This document shows, piece by piece, positions 44,243-57,526 of a stretch of DNA of 64,000 nt. Every line of letters begins with the position of its first letter. Position 1 is the first letter of the stretch. The notes under the pieces are model-generated. The model searched no databases and was not told the DNA's origin. It saw only the letters and a list, made by a program, of their open reading frames with translations. Position numbers and translations under genes: made by a program. Origin of the DNA: Haematobia irritans (taxonomy: Eukaryota; Arthropoda; Insecta; Diptera; Muscidae); assembly GCF_050003625.1 (NCBI RefSeq), contig NC_134401.1, positions 89,816,852 through 89,880,851 on the forward strand, in the 5' to 3' direction.

Positions 44243-45636
44243 ACAAGTATATACAGCAGTAAATTCGGCCGGGCCGAATCTTAAATACCCACCACCATGA
44301 ATCAAATATTAGGGTTTCCTTTGAAATTTCAGAGGGTTTGAGGACAGATCAAGCAGAGCAGTTCAACCAGTACACTTCACGAAGATAAATTTAAAGATTT
44401 TACCTATGAAGACTATATCAGATTCTGGATTTATAAGAACCATTTTTGTTTGTGTTTTAGAGGAATCATTAACATCTCTTGTAAGTGTGCAACAAAATTA
44501 TAAATAACGTCTTGATTTGAAATCTTAAATCTGTAGATTTTCACCCGAGAAATAAAATCCGGGAATTTTGCATTGAGTTTCAAGCAATTTTCATGATCAG
44601 GGTGCCTTCTATACTCTCAAGAAGTGAAATCGGTTTATATGGAAGCATTACCAAATGAACCGATAAAAACTTAATCCGATACACGCTTTTGTGAGCCTTA
44701 AATACCAGAATATTTACAATTTCAGGCAAATCGGATAAAAACAACGGCTTCTAGAAACCTAAGGAATTAAATCGGGAAATCGTTCTTATGGGGGCTATAC
44801 TAAAATACGGACCGATACTCACCGTTTTCGGCACACGTCTTTATGGCCCGAAAATACCTCTAGATTTTCAGACAAATTGGATAAAAACTACGGTTTCTAT
44901 AAGCCCAAGAAGTAAAATCGGGAGATCGGTCTATATGGGGGCTATACCAAAACATGGACCGATACTCACCATTTTTGACACACCTCTTTATGGTCCTGAA
45001 ATACCTCTAGATTTCCAATTTCAGGCAAATTGAAAAAAACTACGGTTTCTATAAGCCCAAGAAGTAAAATCGGGAGATCGGTCTATATGGGGGCTATACC
45101 AAAACATGGACCGATACTCACCATTTTTGACACACCTCTTTATGGTCCTGAAATACCTCTAGATTTCCAATTTCAGGCAAATTGAAAAAAACTACGGTTT
45201 CTATAAGCCCAAGAAGTAAAATCGGGAGATCGGTCTATATGGGGGCTATACCAAAACATGGACCGATACTCACCATTTTTGGCACACCTCTTTATGGCCC
45301 TCAAATACTTCTAGATTTTCAATTTCAGGCAAATTGGAGGTCGGTTTATATGGGGACTATATCAAAACCTTGACCGATATAGCCCATCTTCGAACTTGAC
45401 CTGCCTGCAGACAAAATACGAGTTTGTGCAAAATTTCAGCACGATTGCTTCATTATTGAAGACTGTAGCGTGATTACAACAGACAGACAGACGGACATGG
45501 TCATATCGTCTTAGAATTTCACCCTGATCAAGAATATATATACTTTATATAGTCGGAAATCGATATTTCGACGTGTTACAAACGAATGACAAACGTATTA
45601 TACCCCCGTCACCATTCTATGGTGGTTGGTATAAAA
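44243..45636 (+). mobile_element. TR-element F2-e (complete)
   Basis: The head ACAAGTATATACAGCAGTAA, hairpin TTCGGCCGGGCCGAA and AAATACCCACCACCATGAAT are followed by the pre-array and five or so units. Two consecutive units (about 44905-45056 and 45057-45208) are identical as read. The tail has ACAGACAGACAGACGGACAT, a short TA run, core and the end hairpin ACCATTCTATGGTGGTTGGT. Confidence 0.86.
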
Positions 45637-45652
45637 ACGTCTGGTTTCTGTT

Positions 45653-45933
45653 CATGTTCGTAAAGATGATACTTTAACGTAAGAAATAAGACCAACTAGA
45701 AGAAAATCGACCAAAAATGACAAAGTTATAAGCCATTGAGGGAATAAGCCACTCACCCCCACAAAACTGCATTTCTATGTGGCTGAGTGGCATTTTTGTG
45801 TGAGTGAGTGCCACAATTTATATGATTTGGCTTCGGATTTATTCACTCAATTACTTATAACTTTCTCATTTTCGGTCGAACTTTTTCTAGTTGGACTTAT
45901 GTCTTACGTTAAACTGTCATTTTTACGAACATG
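45653..45933. repeat. Imperfect inverted repeat, arms about 95 bp
   Basis: The left arm (45653-45750) starts CATGTTCGTAAAGATGATAC. The right arm (45834-45933) ends with the complement of CATGTTCGTAAAAATGACAG. Shared interior words include TAACGTAAGA, CCAACTAGAA and AAGTTATAAG. The loop holds opposed CCACTCAC/GTGAGTG words. It could be a foldback element or a local inversion-duplication. Confidence 0.8.
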
Positions 45934-47250
45934 TATCGCGGGGGTCTATACCAATAGTATCAAAAACAATGTACAAAAATGTCTATTATATTAAACACAA
46001 TCATTTTGAAAGGATGATTGTGCCGGGATTCGAAACTGGACTCCTTGAACCTGGAACTTATGATGTGTTTCATACAGGGCCGCTGATAACCGATATTTAT
46101 TGTGAGTGGTAACCCAACATTTTTTAAAGCTCTGGTAATGCCGAGTAGTAACATATTGATTACTGGTAGTGCAATAAGAAACCCATTTTTTGTTGGGTGC
46201 AAACGTAAACATAGAAGTAACCTTAAATTTAATTTTAAACATTACAACACAGATTAATGGAATTAACGATTGCTTACTGGAAAAACAAAAACATCTTCGA
46301 CATGTGTTCAACATTTTCCATTTGCTGCAATTTACACAAAGATCAAATTCAGCAACTAAACGACTGCCTTGATCTCTCTGCTGCTCGAACCACATAGGCC
46401 GTTGAAGGCACGCAATGCCTATTGGCATGGTGGTGTAGCAAAAAGGCGTTAAATTGCCAAGATGAAATATTATGCCCAATGCACTGCTTGAGGCTCGAAA
46501 CCGTACTGTCCCCTTTTTGCATCGTTTTCAAAGGCGGAGACGATGACTGGTTGACGCATTGTATTTGGTGGTCGTTACCGCTTGACCTTAACTTGACACG
46601 TTGCATTGCGTCAACACCAAATGCGTGGGCATTTCACCGATTACTGTCCTGTCCGTCCTGGTGTATGGTTGTTTTCTTTGTTTTTAACATGACTGCATTT
46701 TATTGTGGGTTTTTTGTCTTTTGTCTTTTTTGCTTACAATTGAATTTGGCCATGGTTATTTCTTTGTTTTAGCCAATGATCTCTGTTGGTGGTCGCGCTG
46801 AAAATAGGAAAATCTGTGGAATAGCGATCGAATGTCCAACCTGACAGAATGCTTTGATGTACTCAAAGCATTGAAAGACACGTACGGAGGAGAATTTTTA
46901 CAGGAAGGTTAATTTTTCTTTCTTTTATCTTTGTCAATTGTTTGGAAAGCAGAACTTGCACCTCGCCGTTAAAGGCCAAAGACAAATCGGTAATGTTAGT
47001 TTTAATGGCGCCTACAAGGATACCGACTGTTTCCTAGGAATTGAAAGATAAATGGACGGTATCGTAGGGCATTTGTGTGGAAAAACAAATGATTGAGGAA
47101 TACAATGCCTGGTAAAGATTTGAGCAAATTTGTATGCCATTTATTTTCAATTCGATTGTAATTTTCTGACCATTAATTTTTTTTTGCACATTGAGAGGGC
47201 AATAGTTAGAAGTAAGTTTAAAATTGCAATACATATAAAAAATAAAACAA
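45934..47250. other. No confident gene; unique-looking region
   Basis: Less AT-rich than average. Overlapping frames at 45991-46479 (minus, 162 codons) and 46422-46772 (plus, 116 codons) have no recognisable motif and overlap each other. A B-box-like GTTTCGAATCCC on the minus strand near 46020-46036 hints at an old tRNA-derived SINE, but I found no A box. This interval and 42.0-43.4 kb are where a host exon would be most plausible. Confidence 0.35.
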
Positions 47251-48828
<1,578 letters not shown>

Positions 48829-49173
48829 TGATATTCGGCCATGCTTAATATTAAATAGTCACCACCATGGTCAAATATAATCGTGTCCTTTGAAAACCAT
48901 TTGTTGCAGAATGTTATAGAATTTCAGGTGGATTTACTATATAATCCTACTCCCTCAAATAGATCGCTGCAAATGGTATGGTTTTCACAGTTCAACTGGG
49001 CTAAATTCTATTATTTATTTCTTTTTTTTTTAAGTTTCATAATGAGTTGTTGAGAACACGACAATTTACTGAAAATTGTGTCTGTCATATGTTTTGAAAC
49101 CTAAAATCTGTAGAGTATTACCACCCATTACTCGAATGAGAAAGAGATGTAAAATAGGGAAATTTTACTTCTA
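48829..49173 (+). mobile_element. TR-element F2 head remnant
   Basis: Positions 48832-48905 (ATTCGGCCATGCTTAATATT, CACCACCATGGTCAAATATA) are a decayed F2 head directly after F2-f. The rest shows nothing. Confidence 0.55.
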
Positions 49174-49615
49174 CTCGGACGAAAAATAATGTCTTTCATA
49201 CGTTTGGGTGTGAAAATTATATGTTTGGAACTCAATTTTTTAACACATTATTTTTAAGTGCAAGCATATAATGTTCATAAACTAGCATAACATGCTTGGG
49301 ACATATATGTTACTATGTTAGAGCATATCATGTTTGGGACATAACATTTTTGTAAATATAATATGTTTGGATGCAAACATATATTAAATTAGAAGTAGCC
49401 TATAAACATATATGTGTTTAGAAAAAGAGATCTAGACATATACACAAAGAAAATTTCATTAAAATTTTTTCTATCAGTGTATGCCTAAGGTAAAACATAA
49501 TATGTTTGAACAATACAAACAATATCTTGTTTGGACCAATCCTGAAAATATATATGCTTGAAGCAGAATGTGTTTGGGGAATATGTTACAGAAGCGATTT
49601 TTTTTTTTGAGGGTG
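49174..49615. mobile_element. TATGTTTGG-rich TIR element, copy A
   Basis: 442 bp with TA at 49172-49173 and 49616-49617. It starts CTCGGACGAAAAATAATG and ends TTTTTTTTTGAGGGTG. The interior has many ATGTTTGG and AACATAT words in both senses. Copy B at 57527-58504 shares both ends and most of the interior. Confidence 0.75.
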
Positions 49616-50062
49616 TAGTTTTGGACAATTTGGATTATAAGTGTGTCTGGTATTCACTCAAGAAGCTATTCGTGGGAGTTCAAGCCTGATAGAGGGATTG
49701 CTTAATATTTCGCAGGAAAACCACAAATAACTATCATTCACATTTAAATGTGAATAAATCGTTTGTTTCTTTTAGCATTGGACGAAAGAAATGAGAACAA
49801 CGCCAGAATGTGCTGGTCAGATTTGATCGAAATCAAAGCCTTAAGTGGAAGAAAATTTGCTCGTGAGCTGAAACTTGATTCGGTATTTTAATGCTGACGA
49901 ATCAAAGTTGGGTGGATTTATATATCGTCTAAGAAATCCATAATAGAGGGCATATATGCTTTAGCCACTTGACATCAAGTCCGTTTTTATTTAATTAATT
50001 TATTAATTTGTAATTGAAATTAAAAAAATAATTAATCAATTACAAATTAATTGATTTGTGTA
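49616..50062. other. No gene seen; AATTAATT-rich right part
   Basis: Positions 49985-50056 contain an inverted AATTAATTTGTAATTGA pair. Otherwise unique-looking. Confidence 0.45.
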
Positions 50063-50688
50063 CAGAAAAAAAATATCACCAAAATGTTTCCAATTAAAAT
50101 TTTAATTGAATTTACAAAAAAATATTTAATTAAAAATTTAATTGGTTCAAGAAATTTTTTACAGAAACAAAAATCAATCACAGAAATTAATTGTATCAAT
50201 TAATTTCTTAATTGGAACAATTAATTTTTAATTGACTTTGGTGAGTGATACTATCATTTCTGTGTTTGAAGTCATTTCAATTAACTACTGTGGTGCAATG
50301 GTTAGCATACCCGCCTTGCATACACAAGGTCGTGGGCTCGATTCCTGCTTCGACCGAACACAAAAAAGTTTTTCAGCGGTGGATTATCCCACCTCAGTAA
50401 TGCTGGTGACATTTCTGAGGGTTTCAAAACTTCTCTAACTAAATGGTTTCACTGCAATGTGGAACGCCGTTCGGACTCGGCTATAAAAAGGAGGTCCTTT
50501 GTCATTGAGCTTAACATGAAATCGGTCGGCACTCAGTGATAAGAGAGAAGTTCACCAAGTGGTATCACAATGGACTGAATAGTCTAAGTGAGCCTGATAC
50601 ATCGGGCTGCCACCTAACCTAACCTAATCTAACAATTAATTGGATCAATAATTTTCGTGATTGAAAACAGAAAATATTTTTTTCGGTG
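50063..50688. mobile_element. AATTAA-rich TIR element carrying SINE1
   Basis: It begins CAGAAAAAAAATATCACC after TA (50061-50062) and ends AAATATTTTTTTCGGTG before TA (50689-50690). Without the SINE it is about 270 bp, made of TTAATTGAA-type words. Similar DNA continues to about 50800, so the right boundary is less certain. Confidence 0.5.
50285..50631 (+). mobile_element. tRNA-derived SINE1, copy 4
   Basis: The head CTACTGTGGTGCAATGGTTA and B box GGGCTCGATTCC are followed by the body and shared tail, ending CCTAACCTAACCTAATCTAA. CAATTAA before the head and after the tail is a probable 7-bp target duplication. Confidence 0.88.
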
Positions 50689-51327
50689 TAACTGATTTTT
50701 GTTTCAATTAAGAAATTTGTTGAGTCAATTAAATTTTTAATTGAACATTTTTTAAAACTCAATTAAAATTTTAATTGGAAAAATTTTCGTAATAGTTTTT
50801 TCCGTGATTACTAAAATTAATTAGTCAAAAGGTCAATTATTATTTGTTTGTTAAATACTCCATACTCAAAATTCTCACCGTTGCTGAGATCGATTTATTC
50901 TGTTTTATCAATGGGATATCATTGAATTATGTGAAAAAGTTCATTGAATTTCCACTTTGCAGACATTTATTTATATTCTTGCGTTTTTGTTCTGTTCAAA
51001 ATTCACATTCATTTAAGCGAACAAATTTGATGCAAATGAAATTTAACCAGCTAGCCTTCAACTTTTGTCAATAATTCAAAAGAATTTATGTCCACTATTT
51101 TAGATTACCATGGATAAGAAATTTATCAGTTTTGGTTAATGGAGTGAAGACGATTTTAACAAAAAAAAAAAAAAAACAAACAAGCAACAGATTGTGTTCA
51201 TTCAGTGTTTATGCTAAACTGGTTGTATGGGCCCAATTTCTTCATATCGTCGAAATTCCACAATACATTCCACATTCCACAATATTTTCAAAAACCAAAA
51301 TTTAAAGAAGTATATACACGAAAAAAA
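50689..51327. other. No gene seen
   Basis: AT-rich DNA with an A-run at about 51160-51178 just before F1-f. No coding signal. Confidence 0.45.
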
Positions 51328-52714
51328 ACAAGTATATACGGCCGTAAGTTCGGCCAGGCCGAAGCTTATGTACCCTCCACCATGGATTGCGTAGAAACTT
51401 CTACTGAAAACTGTCATCCACAATCGAATTACTTGGATTGCGGTAACACTTGCCGATGACAAGATATCTTAAAACTTCCTAACACCGTCTTCTAAATTAC
51501 AAGGTAGTCCATACGTAGTATATATTCAACTAGAAAAGGCCGATTAAATGCGTATATAATTTTGACAAAATTGTCTATAGAAATAAAATTTTGACAAAAT
51601 TTTCTATAGAAATAAAATTTTTACAAAATAAAATTTTGACAAAATTTTCTATAGAAATAACATTTTGACAATATTTTCCATAAAAATAAAATTTTGGTAG
51701 ATTATTTTTGGCTCGAGTGGCAACCATGAATATGAACCGATAAGGACCAATTTTTGTGTGATTGGGGATCGGCTATATATAACTATAGACCGATATGGAC
51801 CAATTTTGGCATGGATATTAGCGGCCTTATACTAACACCACGTTGCAAATTTCAACCGGATCGGATGAATTTTGCTCCTCCAAGAGGCTCCGGAGATCTG
51901 GGGAACGTTTTATAAGGGGGCTGTATATAATTATGACCGATATGGACCAATTCTTGCGTGTTTGTAAGAGACCACATTCTAACACCATGTTCCCAATTTC
52001 AACCGGATCGGATGAATTTTGCTCCTCCAAGAGGCTCCGGAGGACAAATTTGGGAATCGATTTATATGGGGGCTATATATAATTATGGACCGATATGGAC
52101 CAATTTTTGCATGGTCATTAGAGAACATATACCAACACCATGTACCAAATTTCAGGGTCATTAGAGAACATATGCCAATACCATGTACCAAATTTCAGGC
52201 GGATCGGATGAAATTTGCTTCTCTTAGAGACTCCGCAAGCCAAATCGGGGGATCGGTTTATATGGGGGCTATATATAATTATGGACCGATATGGGCCAAT
52301 TTTTGCATGGTTGTTAGAGACCATATACTAATACCATGTACCAAATTTCAGCCGGATCGGATGAAATTTGCTTCTCTTAGAGCAATCGCAAGCCAAATTT
52401 GGGGGTCCGTTTATATGGGGGCTATACGTAAAAGTGGATCGATATGGTCCATTTGCAATACCATCCGACCTACATCAATAACAACTACTTGTGCCAAGTT
52501 TCAAGTCGATAGCTTGTTTCGTTCGGAAGTTAGCGTGATTTCAACAGACGGACGGACGGACAGACGTACGGACGGACGGACATGCTCAGATCGACTCAGA
52601 ATTTCACCACGACCCAGAATATATATACTTTATGGGGTCTTAGAGCAATATTTCGATGTGTTACAAACGGAATGACAAAGTTAATATACCCCATCCTATG
52701 GTGGAGGGTATAAC
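51328..52714 (+). mobile_element. TR-element F1-f (complete)
   Basis: The head ACAAGTATATACGGCCGTAA, TTCGGCCAGGCCGAA and GTACCCTCCACCATGGATTG are followed by a short 29-bp block (51555-51690), five or so F1 units, ACAGACGGACGGACGGACAG at 52545, a short TA run, core and the end hairpin CCCATCCTATGGTGGAGGGT. Confidence 0.86.
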
Positions 52715-53010
52715 AAACGTTTGAAATATGGGTATCGAAAACGTTGCTCTGTTGTTAAAGTTTGCTTCACACTGCTTTTTCTGGCTTCATGTCTTAAATA
52801 GGATAAATTTTGATGGTTAGTTGTAAACATTGTACTGTGCATTGCCGAATATTCCTTTGAAATCTTGCAAATATTTTTTATTTGGAAATTCGTTTGCAAG
52901 AAATGTATCAACTAAAGTGGGTTGTTCTCTTTCAATCGGTTTGTGCGTGCCCAGCAATCTGATACATACAACTCATTGATTTCATGCGTTGCTTCTGCGT
53001 TGATGGCTAT
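52715..53010. other. No gene seen
   Basis: Unique-looking DNA; ends with the left copy of the target duplication of the next SINE. Confidence 0.45.
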
Positions 53011-53369
53011 GGTTATGTTAGGTTAGGTTAGGTGGCAGCCCGATGTATCAGGCTCACTTAGACTATTCAGTCCATTGTGATACCACATTGGTGAACTTCT
53101 CTCTTATCACTGAGTGCTGCCCGATCCCATGTTAAGCTCAATGACAAGGGACCTCCTTTTTATAGCCGAGTCCGAACGGCGTTCCACATTGCAGTGAAAC
53201 CATTTAGAGAAGCTTTGAAACCCTCAGAAATGTCACCAGCATTACTGAGGTGGGATAATCCACCGCTGAAAAACATTTTGGTGTTCGGTCGAAGCAGGAA
53301 TCGAACCCACGACCTTGTGTATGCAAGGCGGGCATGCTAACCATTGCACCACGTTGGCTCCCATTCTGA
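53011..53369 (-). mobile_element. tRNA-derived SINE1, copy 5
   Basis: The tail (TTAGGTTAGGTTAGG on plus) is at the left. The head on the right reads GGGAGCCAACGTGGTGCAAT on the minus strand. A 13-bp target duplication CGTTGATGGCTAT lies at 52998-53010 and 53370-53382, so about nine bases upstream of GCCACC belong to the element (leader CAGAATGGGA). Confidence 0.9.
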
Positions 53370-53382
53370 CGTTGATGGCTAT

Positions 53383-53751
53383 AGCGATAATTGAGTATTG
53401 AGTGGCCATAAGAACTACATGGCCCAGAGTTTGCTTACAAGATATATGGGCTACGTCTGGACGAAATTGTGAATAATTTATAAAATCGAAAAACCAAACC
53501 AAACCAAATCTGGCGGTCACTTTATATTGGGTCGATGTGGTCCATCTTCGAACATCACCTGATGGCAGATATCCAATTTGTGCCAAATATCAGTACCATA
53601 GCGCCATAAGTGAACGCTGCAGCGTGATTACTATAGACGGACATTGTTAGATCGGCTACAATTCCTCCCTTATAAAGATCAATTGATTTCGTGATTGAAT
53701 CAGAACAAATCGAAGAATGACGAATTTATGTTAAATGATCCAATTAATTAT
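53383..53751 (+). mobile_element. TR-element F2 tail remnant
   Basis: Positions 53500-53740 resemble the last part of F2 (GGTCCATCTTCGAAC, TGCAGCGTGATTACTATAGA, ATCGGCTACAATTCCTCCCT). The TA core and hairpin are lost. Confidence 0.6.
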
Positions 53752-55620
53752 ATCCTTCACCACTACTGTGGTACAGGGCATAGTAAGTTTGTGCATTTGT
53801 ATGTAACACCACGCGGGGAATGTCAGAGACCCATCGTTTAGTATACCGATCGTCTTAGAATTGAATTATGAGTCGATTTAGCTATGACTGGAGCCACCGT
53901 GGTGCAATGGTTAGCATGCCCGCCTTGCATACACAAGGTCGTGGGTTCGATTCCTGCTACGACCGAACACAAAAAAGTTTTTCAGCGGTGGATTATCCCA
54001 CCTCAGTAATGCTGGTGACATTTCTAAGGGTTTCAAAGCTTCTCTAAGTGGTTTCACTGGAATGTGGAACGCCGTTCGGACTCGGCTATAAAAAGGAGGT
54101 CCCTTGTCATTGAGCTTAACATGGAATCGGGCAGCACTCAGTGATAAGAGAGAAGTTCACCACTGTGGTATCAAAATGGACTAAATAGTCTAAGTGAGCC
54201 TGATACATCGGGCTGCCACATAACCTAACCTAACCTAGCTATGACCGTCTGTCCGTCTGTTCATGTATTTTTGTGTGCAATGTACAGGTCGCAGTTTAAG
54301 TCCGATCATCCGAAAATTTGGCATAGGGACTTTTTTCGGGACAAATACAATCGCGAATCGATCTGGTTATAATTGGCGTGTTTATCAACCGATTTTCTTC
54401 AAATTCCGTACATCCAAATATTTTATGAGTCACGAAAAAAACTTGCAAAATATCCGCCAAATTGGTTCATATTTAGATATGGCTCCCATATATATCTTTC
54501 GCCCGATATGCACTTATATGGTCCCAGAAGCCAAAATTTTACCCTGATTTGCTCGCAGTTTTGTACAAGGAGTACAATTGATATTGTCGTCAATTGTGAC
54601 AAATTTAGTTGAAATCAATTCAGATTTAGATATAGCTTCCATATGTATCTTTCGCTCGACTTAGACTCATATGACCACAGAGGCCAAAGTTTAACACCGA
54701 TTTACGTGAAAGTGCACAAGGTATAGAATTGACATTCTAGCAATGCATGTTAAATTTCGTTGAAATCGGGTCAGATTTAAATATAGCTCCCATATGTATC
54801 TTTCGCCCGATTTAGACTCATATGACCGTAGAGGCCAAAGTTTTACCCAGATTTATTTGAGGCTATGCACAGGAAGCAGAATTAATATTATATCAATCCG
54901 TGCCACATTTGATTAAAATCGGTTCAGATTTTGATATAGCTCCCATATATATCTTTCGCCCGATATGGTTTTATTTGGCCCTAGAGACCAGGATTTGCCT
55001 TTATTTCCTTCAAATTTTGCACAAAGAGAACAATGGATGGTCAAGTATGCTAAATTTCGTTGAAATCTGTTCAGATTTAGATATAGCTCCCACATAATGG
55101 TTATTATATGATTCTAAATCGCCCGATTTAGAATCATATAATAACCATTTTGTTCTGAGAGTAGAATTAAGATTTTAGCATTGTGTACCAAATTTATTTC
55201 AAATTGGTATAGATTTGGAAATAGCGCTCATATATATACGCCTGATTTGGGGAAATATGATTATCCAATTCGGTTCAGATTTAGATAAAACGCCATATAT
55301 TCTTCCGATTTAGGCAAAAAGGGCACAACGACAGCGAAGATTTCCCTATACTTTCCACAGAAGATTTAGATAAGATTCCGGCTGTCTAAATGTCGCTCGA
55401 TGTGGGCGAATATTGTCACAAACCCGACAAATGATCGCAGGCTAGATTTTAGATCTGACATTTCTATGACTGTGAATAAGGCTTATGGGTCGGATTTTTG
55501 GTGAAATTTCGCCAATATTATTGTGAAATCATATACCTCTAATACATATGCATCGCCGGATAAATCATAAATGCACTTTAGTGCAATATAATGGCTTTAG
55601 CTTTATATTTCCCATATTTA
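53752..55620 (-). mobile_element. TR-element F3-d, interrupted by SINE1
   Basis: The terminal hairpin is at the left (TATCCTTCACCACTACTGTG) and the core is split by a SINE at TTTAGCTATGACyG (53880-53888). The array from about 54300 to 55250 has six or so units (TCAGATTTAGATATAGC, CCATATATATCTTTCGCCCG). It fades out by 55620 with no head. Confidence 0.75.
53889..54236 (+). mobile_element. tRNA-derived SINE1, copy 6 (full length)
   Basis: 348 bp between exact 9-bp duplications AGCTATGAC (53880-53888, 54237-54245). The leader TGGA precedes the head GCCACCGTGGTGCAATGGTT, with the B box GGTTCGATTCC. The body is followed by a tail with GGACTAAATAGTCTAAGTGA and CCTAACCTAACCT. At the anticodon position the head reads TTGCAT, as in a TGC anticodon, but the tRNA origin is not settled. 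Best reference copy of the family here. Confidence 0.93.
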
Positions 55621-55735
55621 AAACACCTCGAGATATGGATTTCCGGCTATATAAAGTATATATATTCTTGATCAGGGAGAAATTCTAAGACGATATAACC
55701 ATGTCCGTATGCCTGTTGTAATCACGCTACAGCAC
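55621..55735 (-). mobile_element. TR-element F2 core remnant
   Basis: CCGGCTATATAAAGTATATA, CTTGATCAGGGAGAAATTCT and TTGTAATCACGCTACAG are the F2 core and pre-tail on the minus strand. The hairpin and (GTCT)n are mostly gone. Confidence 0.7.
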
Positions 55736-56796
55736 AGAGAGTGCAGATTGGTTGTGATAATCGAATTTATTGCCAACCTCCTTTTCGCAGTTACAACAAC
55801 TATCTGCTGGCAGTTGTGATACCCGACAAATTCGGTCGACTCAATCGAATTATGGGAAATCCAACTAATACTATATATGGAGTTGGTTGTATTAGACAAT
55901 GAAATTGGTCGTTGCTGCCTTCTTCATATGGTTGTATCGCCCAACTTTGCTAACACCTTAACCGAATTGAAAATAATTTTTTCCTCAAAATATTGTATTT
56001 TATTTATATTTTTAGATAATAGAAACGTACATAAAATCACTTTATACCTGAATACAATACATTGATAACAATTTTAAAAACTGTTCACCTTTAAAAGTAT
56101 AGCCGCTAGTATGGATTGCAGAATTGACTCATAGTACCTTAGTAAGACCTGAGCACATAGTGGTATACTATAAAATGGACCAAAATAGCCAGTCTAAAAA
56201 CACTACAAATTAAGTCCAAAAATTAGTGTGGAGTTTTAAAAAATAAATAAGAATCTACTCGCCATGGTCACTTCCTTTGGCAGACGTATTAAAGTCGTTA
56301 AATAGTTTAACATTTTGCCCTTTAAGGCAATAAAATTGTTCCACATCCAAAACTATATATGTAACTCGATTTGACTCATGCCTTGGGTATCCTGAAGCCT
56401 ACGCGAGTTGTTCGTAAAACCATTTGACAGCCAGTCCACCGAGGAGTCAAATAAACTTGGAAACGGCTGAAATTTTTTCCGTTTTTAGTGGTTTTTATCT
56501 TAAATTTAAAAAACACGTTTTCCTTCAACATTGAATAATTGGTAATAACATTATTGACATTTAAAAAAACTTCCAAAGCAATTCGGCTGTGAGTATCAAT
56601 TGAAAGTTCTGAATACTAAATTACAGTTATGAGGGGTTTATAAGGTTGGTTGTGCTTATCGAACTCGATCAAAATTTTTTCAAAAGAGAGACAGTTAGTT
56701 CAGACAACTATTTGACTTGTATTATAAACAAAAATCTATAATAATAAGCGCCAAATGGTAGAAGGTACAAAATAATGGTTGTAAATAAAGTAAATA
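55736..56796. other. No gene seen
   Basis: Unique-looking DNA. A minus-strand frame at 56376-56576 ends with VYLTPRWTGCQMVLRTTRVG, which I cannot assign. Confidence 0.4.
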
Positions 56797-57526
56797 AAGG
56801 GTGATAGGTCAAAATTTGGTCAATATAAACTTGACGTATTTCTTTCAATTTTGCATTTAAAAAACCTGAACACCCCTCATTTTGAAGATGTGTGTGTGTA
56901 GTTGCTCCTATTTTGATTTTGGAATTCACTCTTTAGTTGTCAAAATGCCGTCCAAGCAAGAAGAGCACGCAAAGCTGGCAAAATCGCTAAAAGTTGCCAA
57001 ATCAACCGTTACAAATGTAATTAAAGTGTTTAGGGAACGTTTGTCGACAGCCAGGAAGTCTGGATCGGGGGGAAATCGAAAACCGGAAGCCGCTGAGACG
57101 ACAAAGAGAGTTGCCGTTAGTTTCAAGCGAAACCCTAACCTCTCTCTCCGAGATGCCGCAAATAAGCTGGGTGTATCGTCTACAACCTTGCATCGAGCCA
57201 AAAAACGAGCCGGACTATCGACTTACAAGAAGGTAGTGACTCCAAATCGCGATGATAAACAAAATACGACGGCCAAAGCGCGATCCTGGAGGCTGTACAC
57301 GACGATGCTGACGAAGTTTGACTGCGTGGTATGGACGACGAAACCTACGTCAAAGCCGACTACAGGCAGCTTCCGGGACAGGAGTTTTATACGGCAAAAG
57401 GAAGGGGAAAGGTAGTAGATATTTTCAAGCACATAAAACTGTCAAAGTTCGCAAAGAAATATCTGGTTTGGCAAGCCATCTGTACCTGTGGCTTGAAAAG
57501 CAGCATTTTCATAGTTTCCGGGACTG

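Noticed and set aside
45991..46772. 162-codon minus frame and 116-codon plus frame
   Set aside because: They overlap each other and show no family motif. The region is less AT-rich, which lengthens chance frames.
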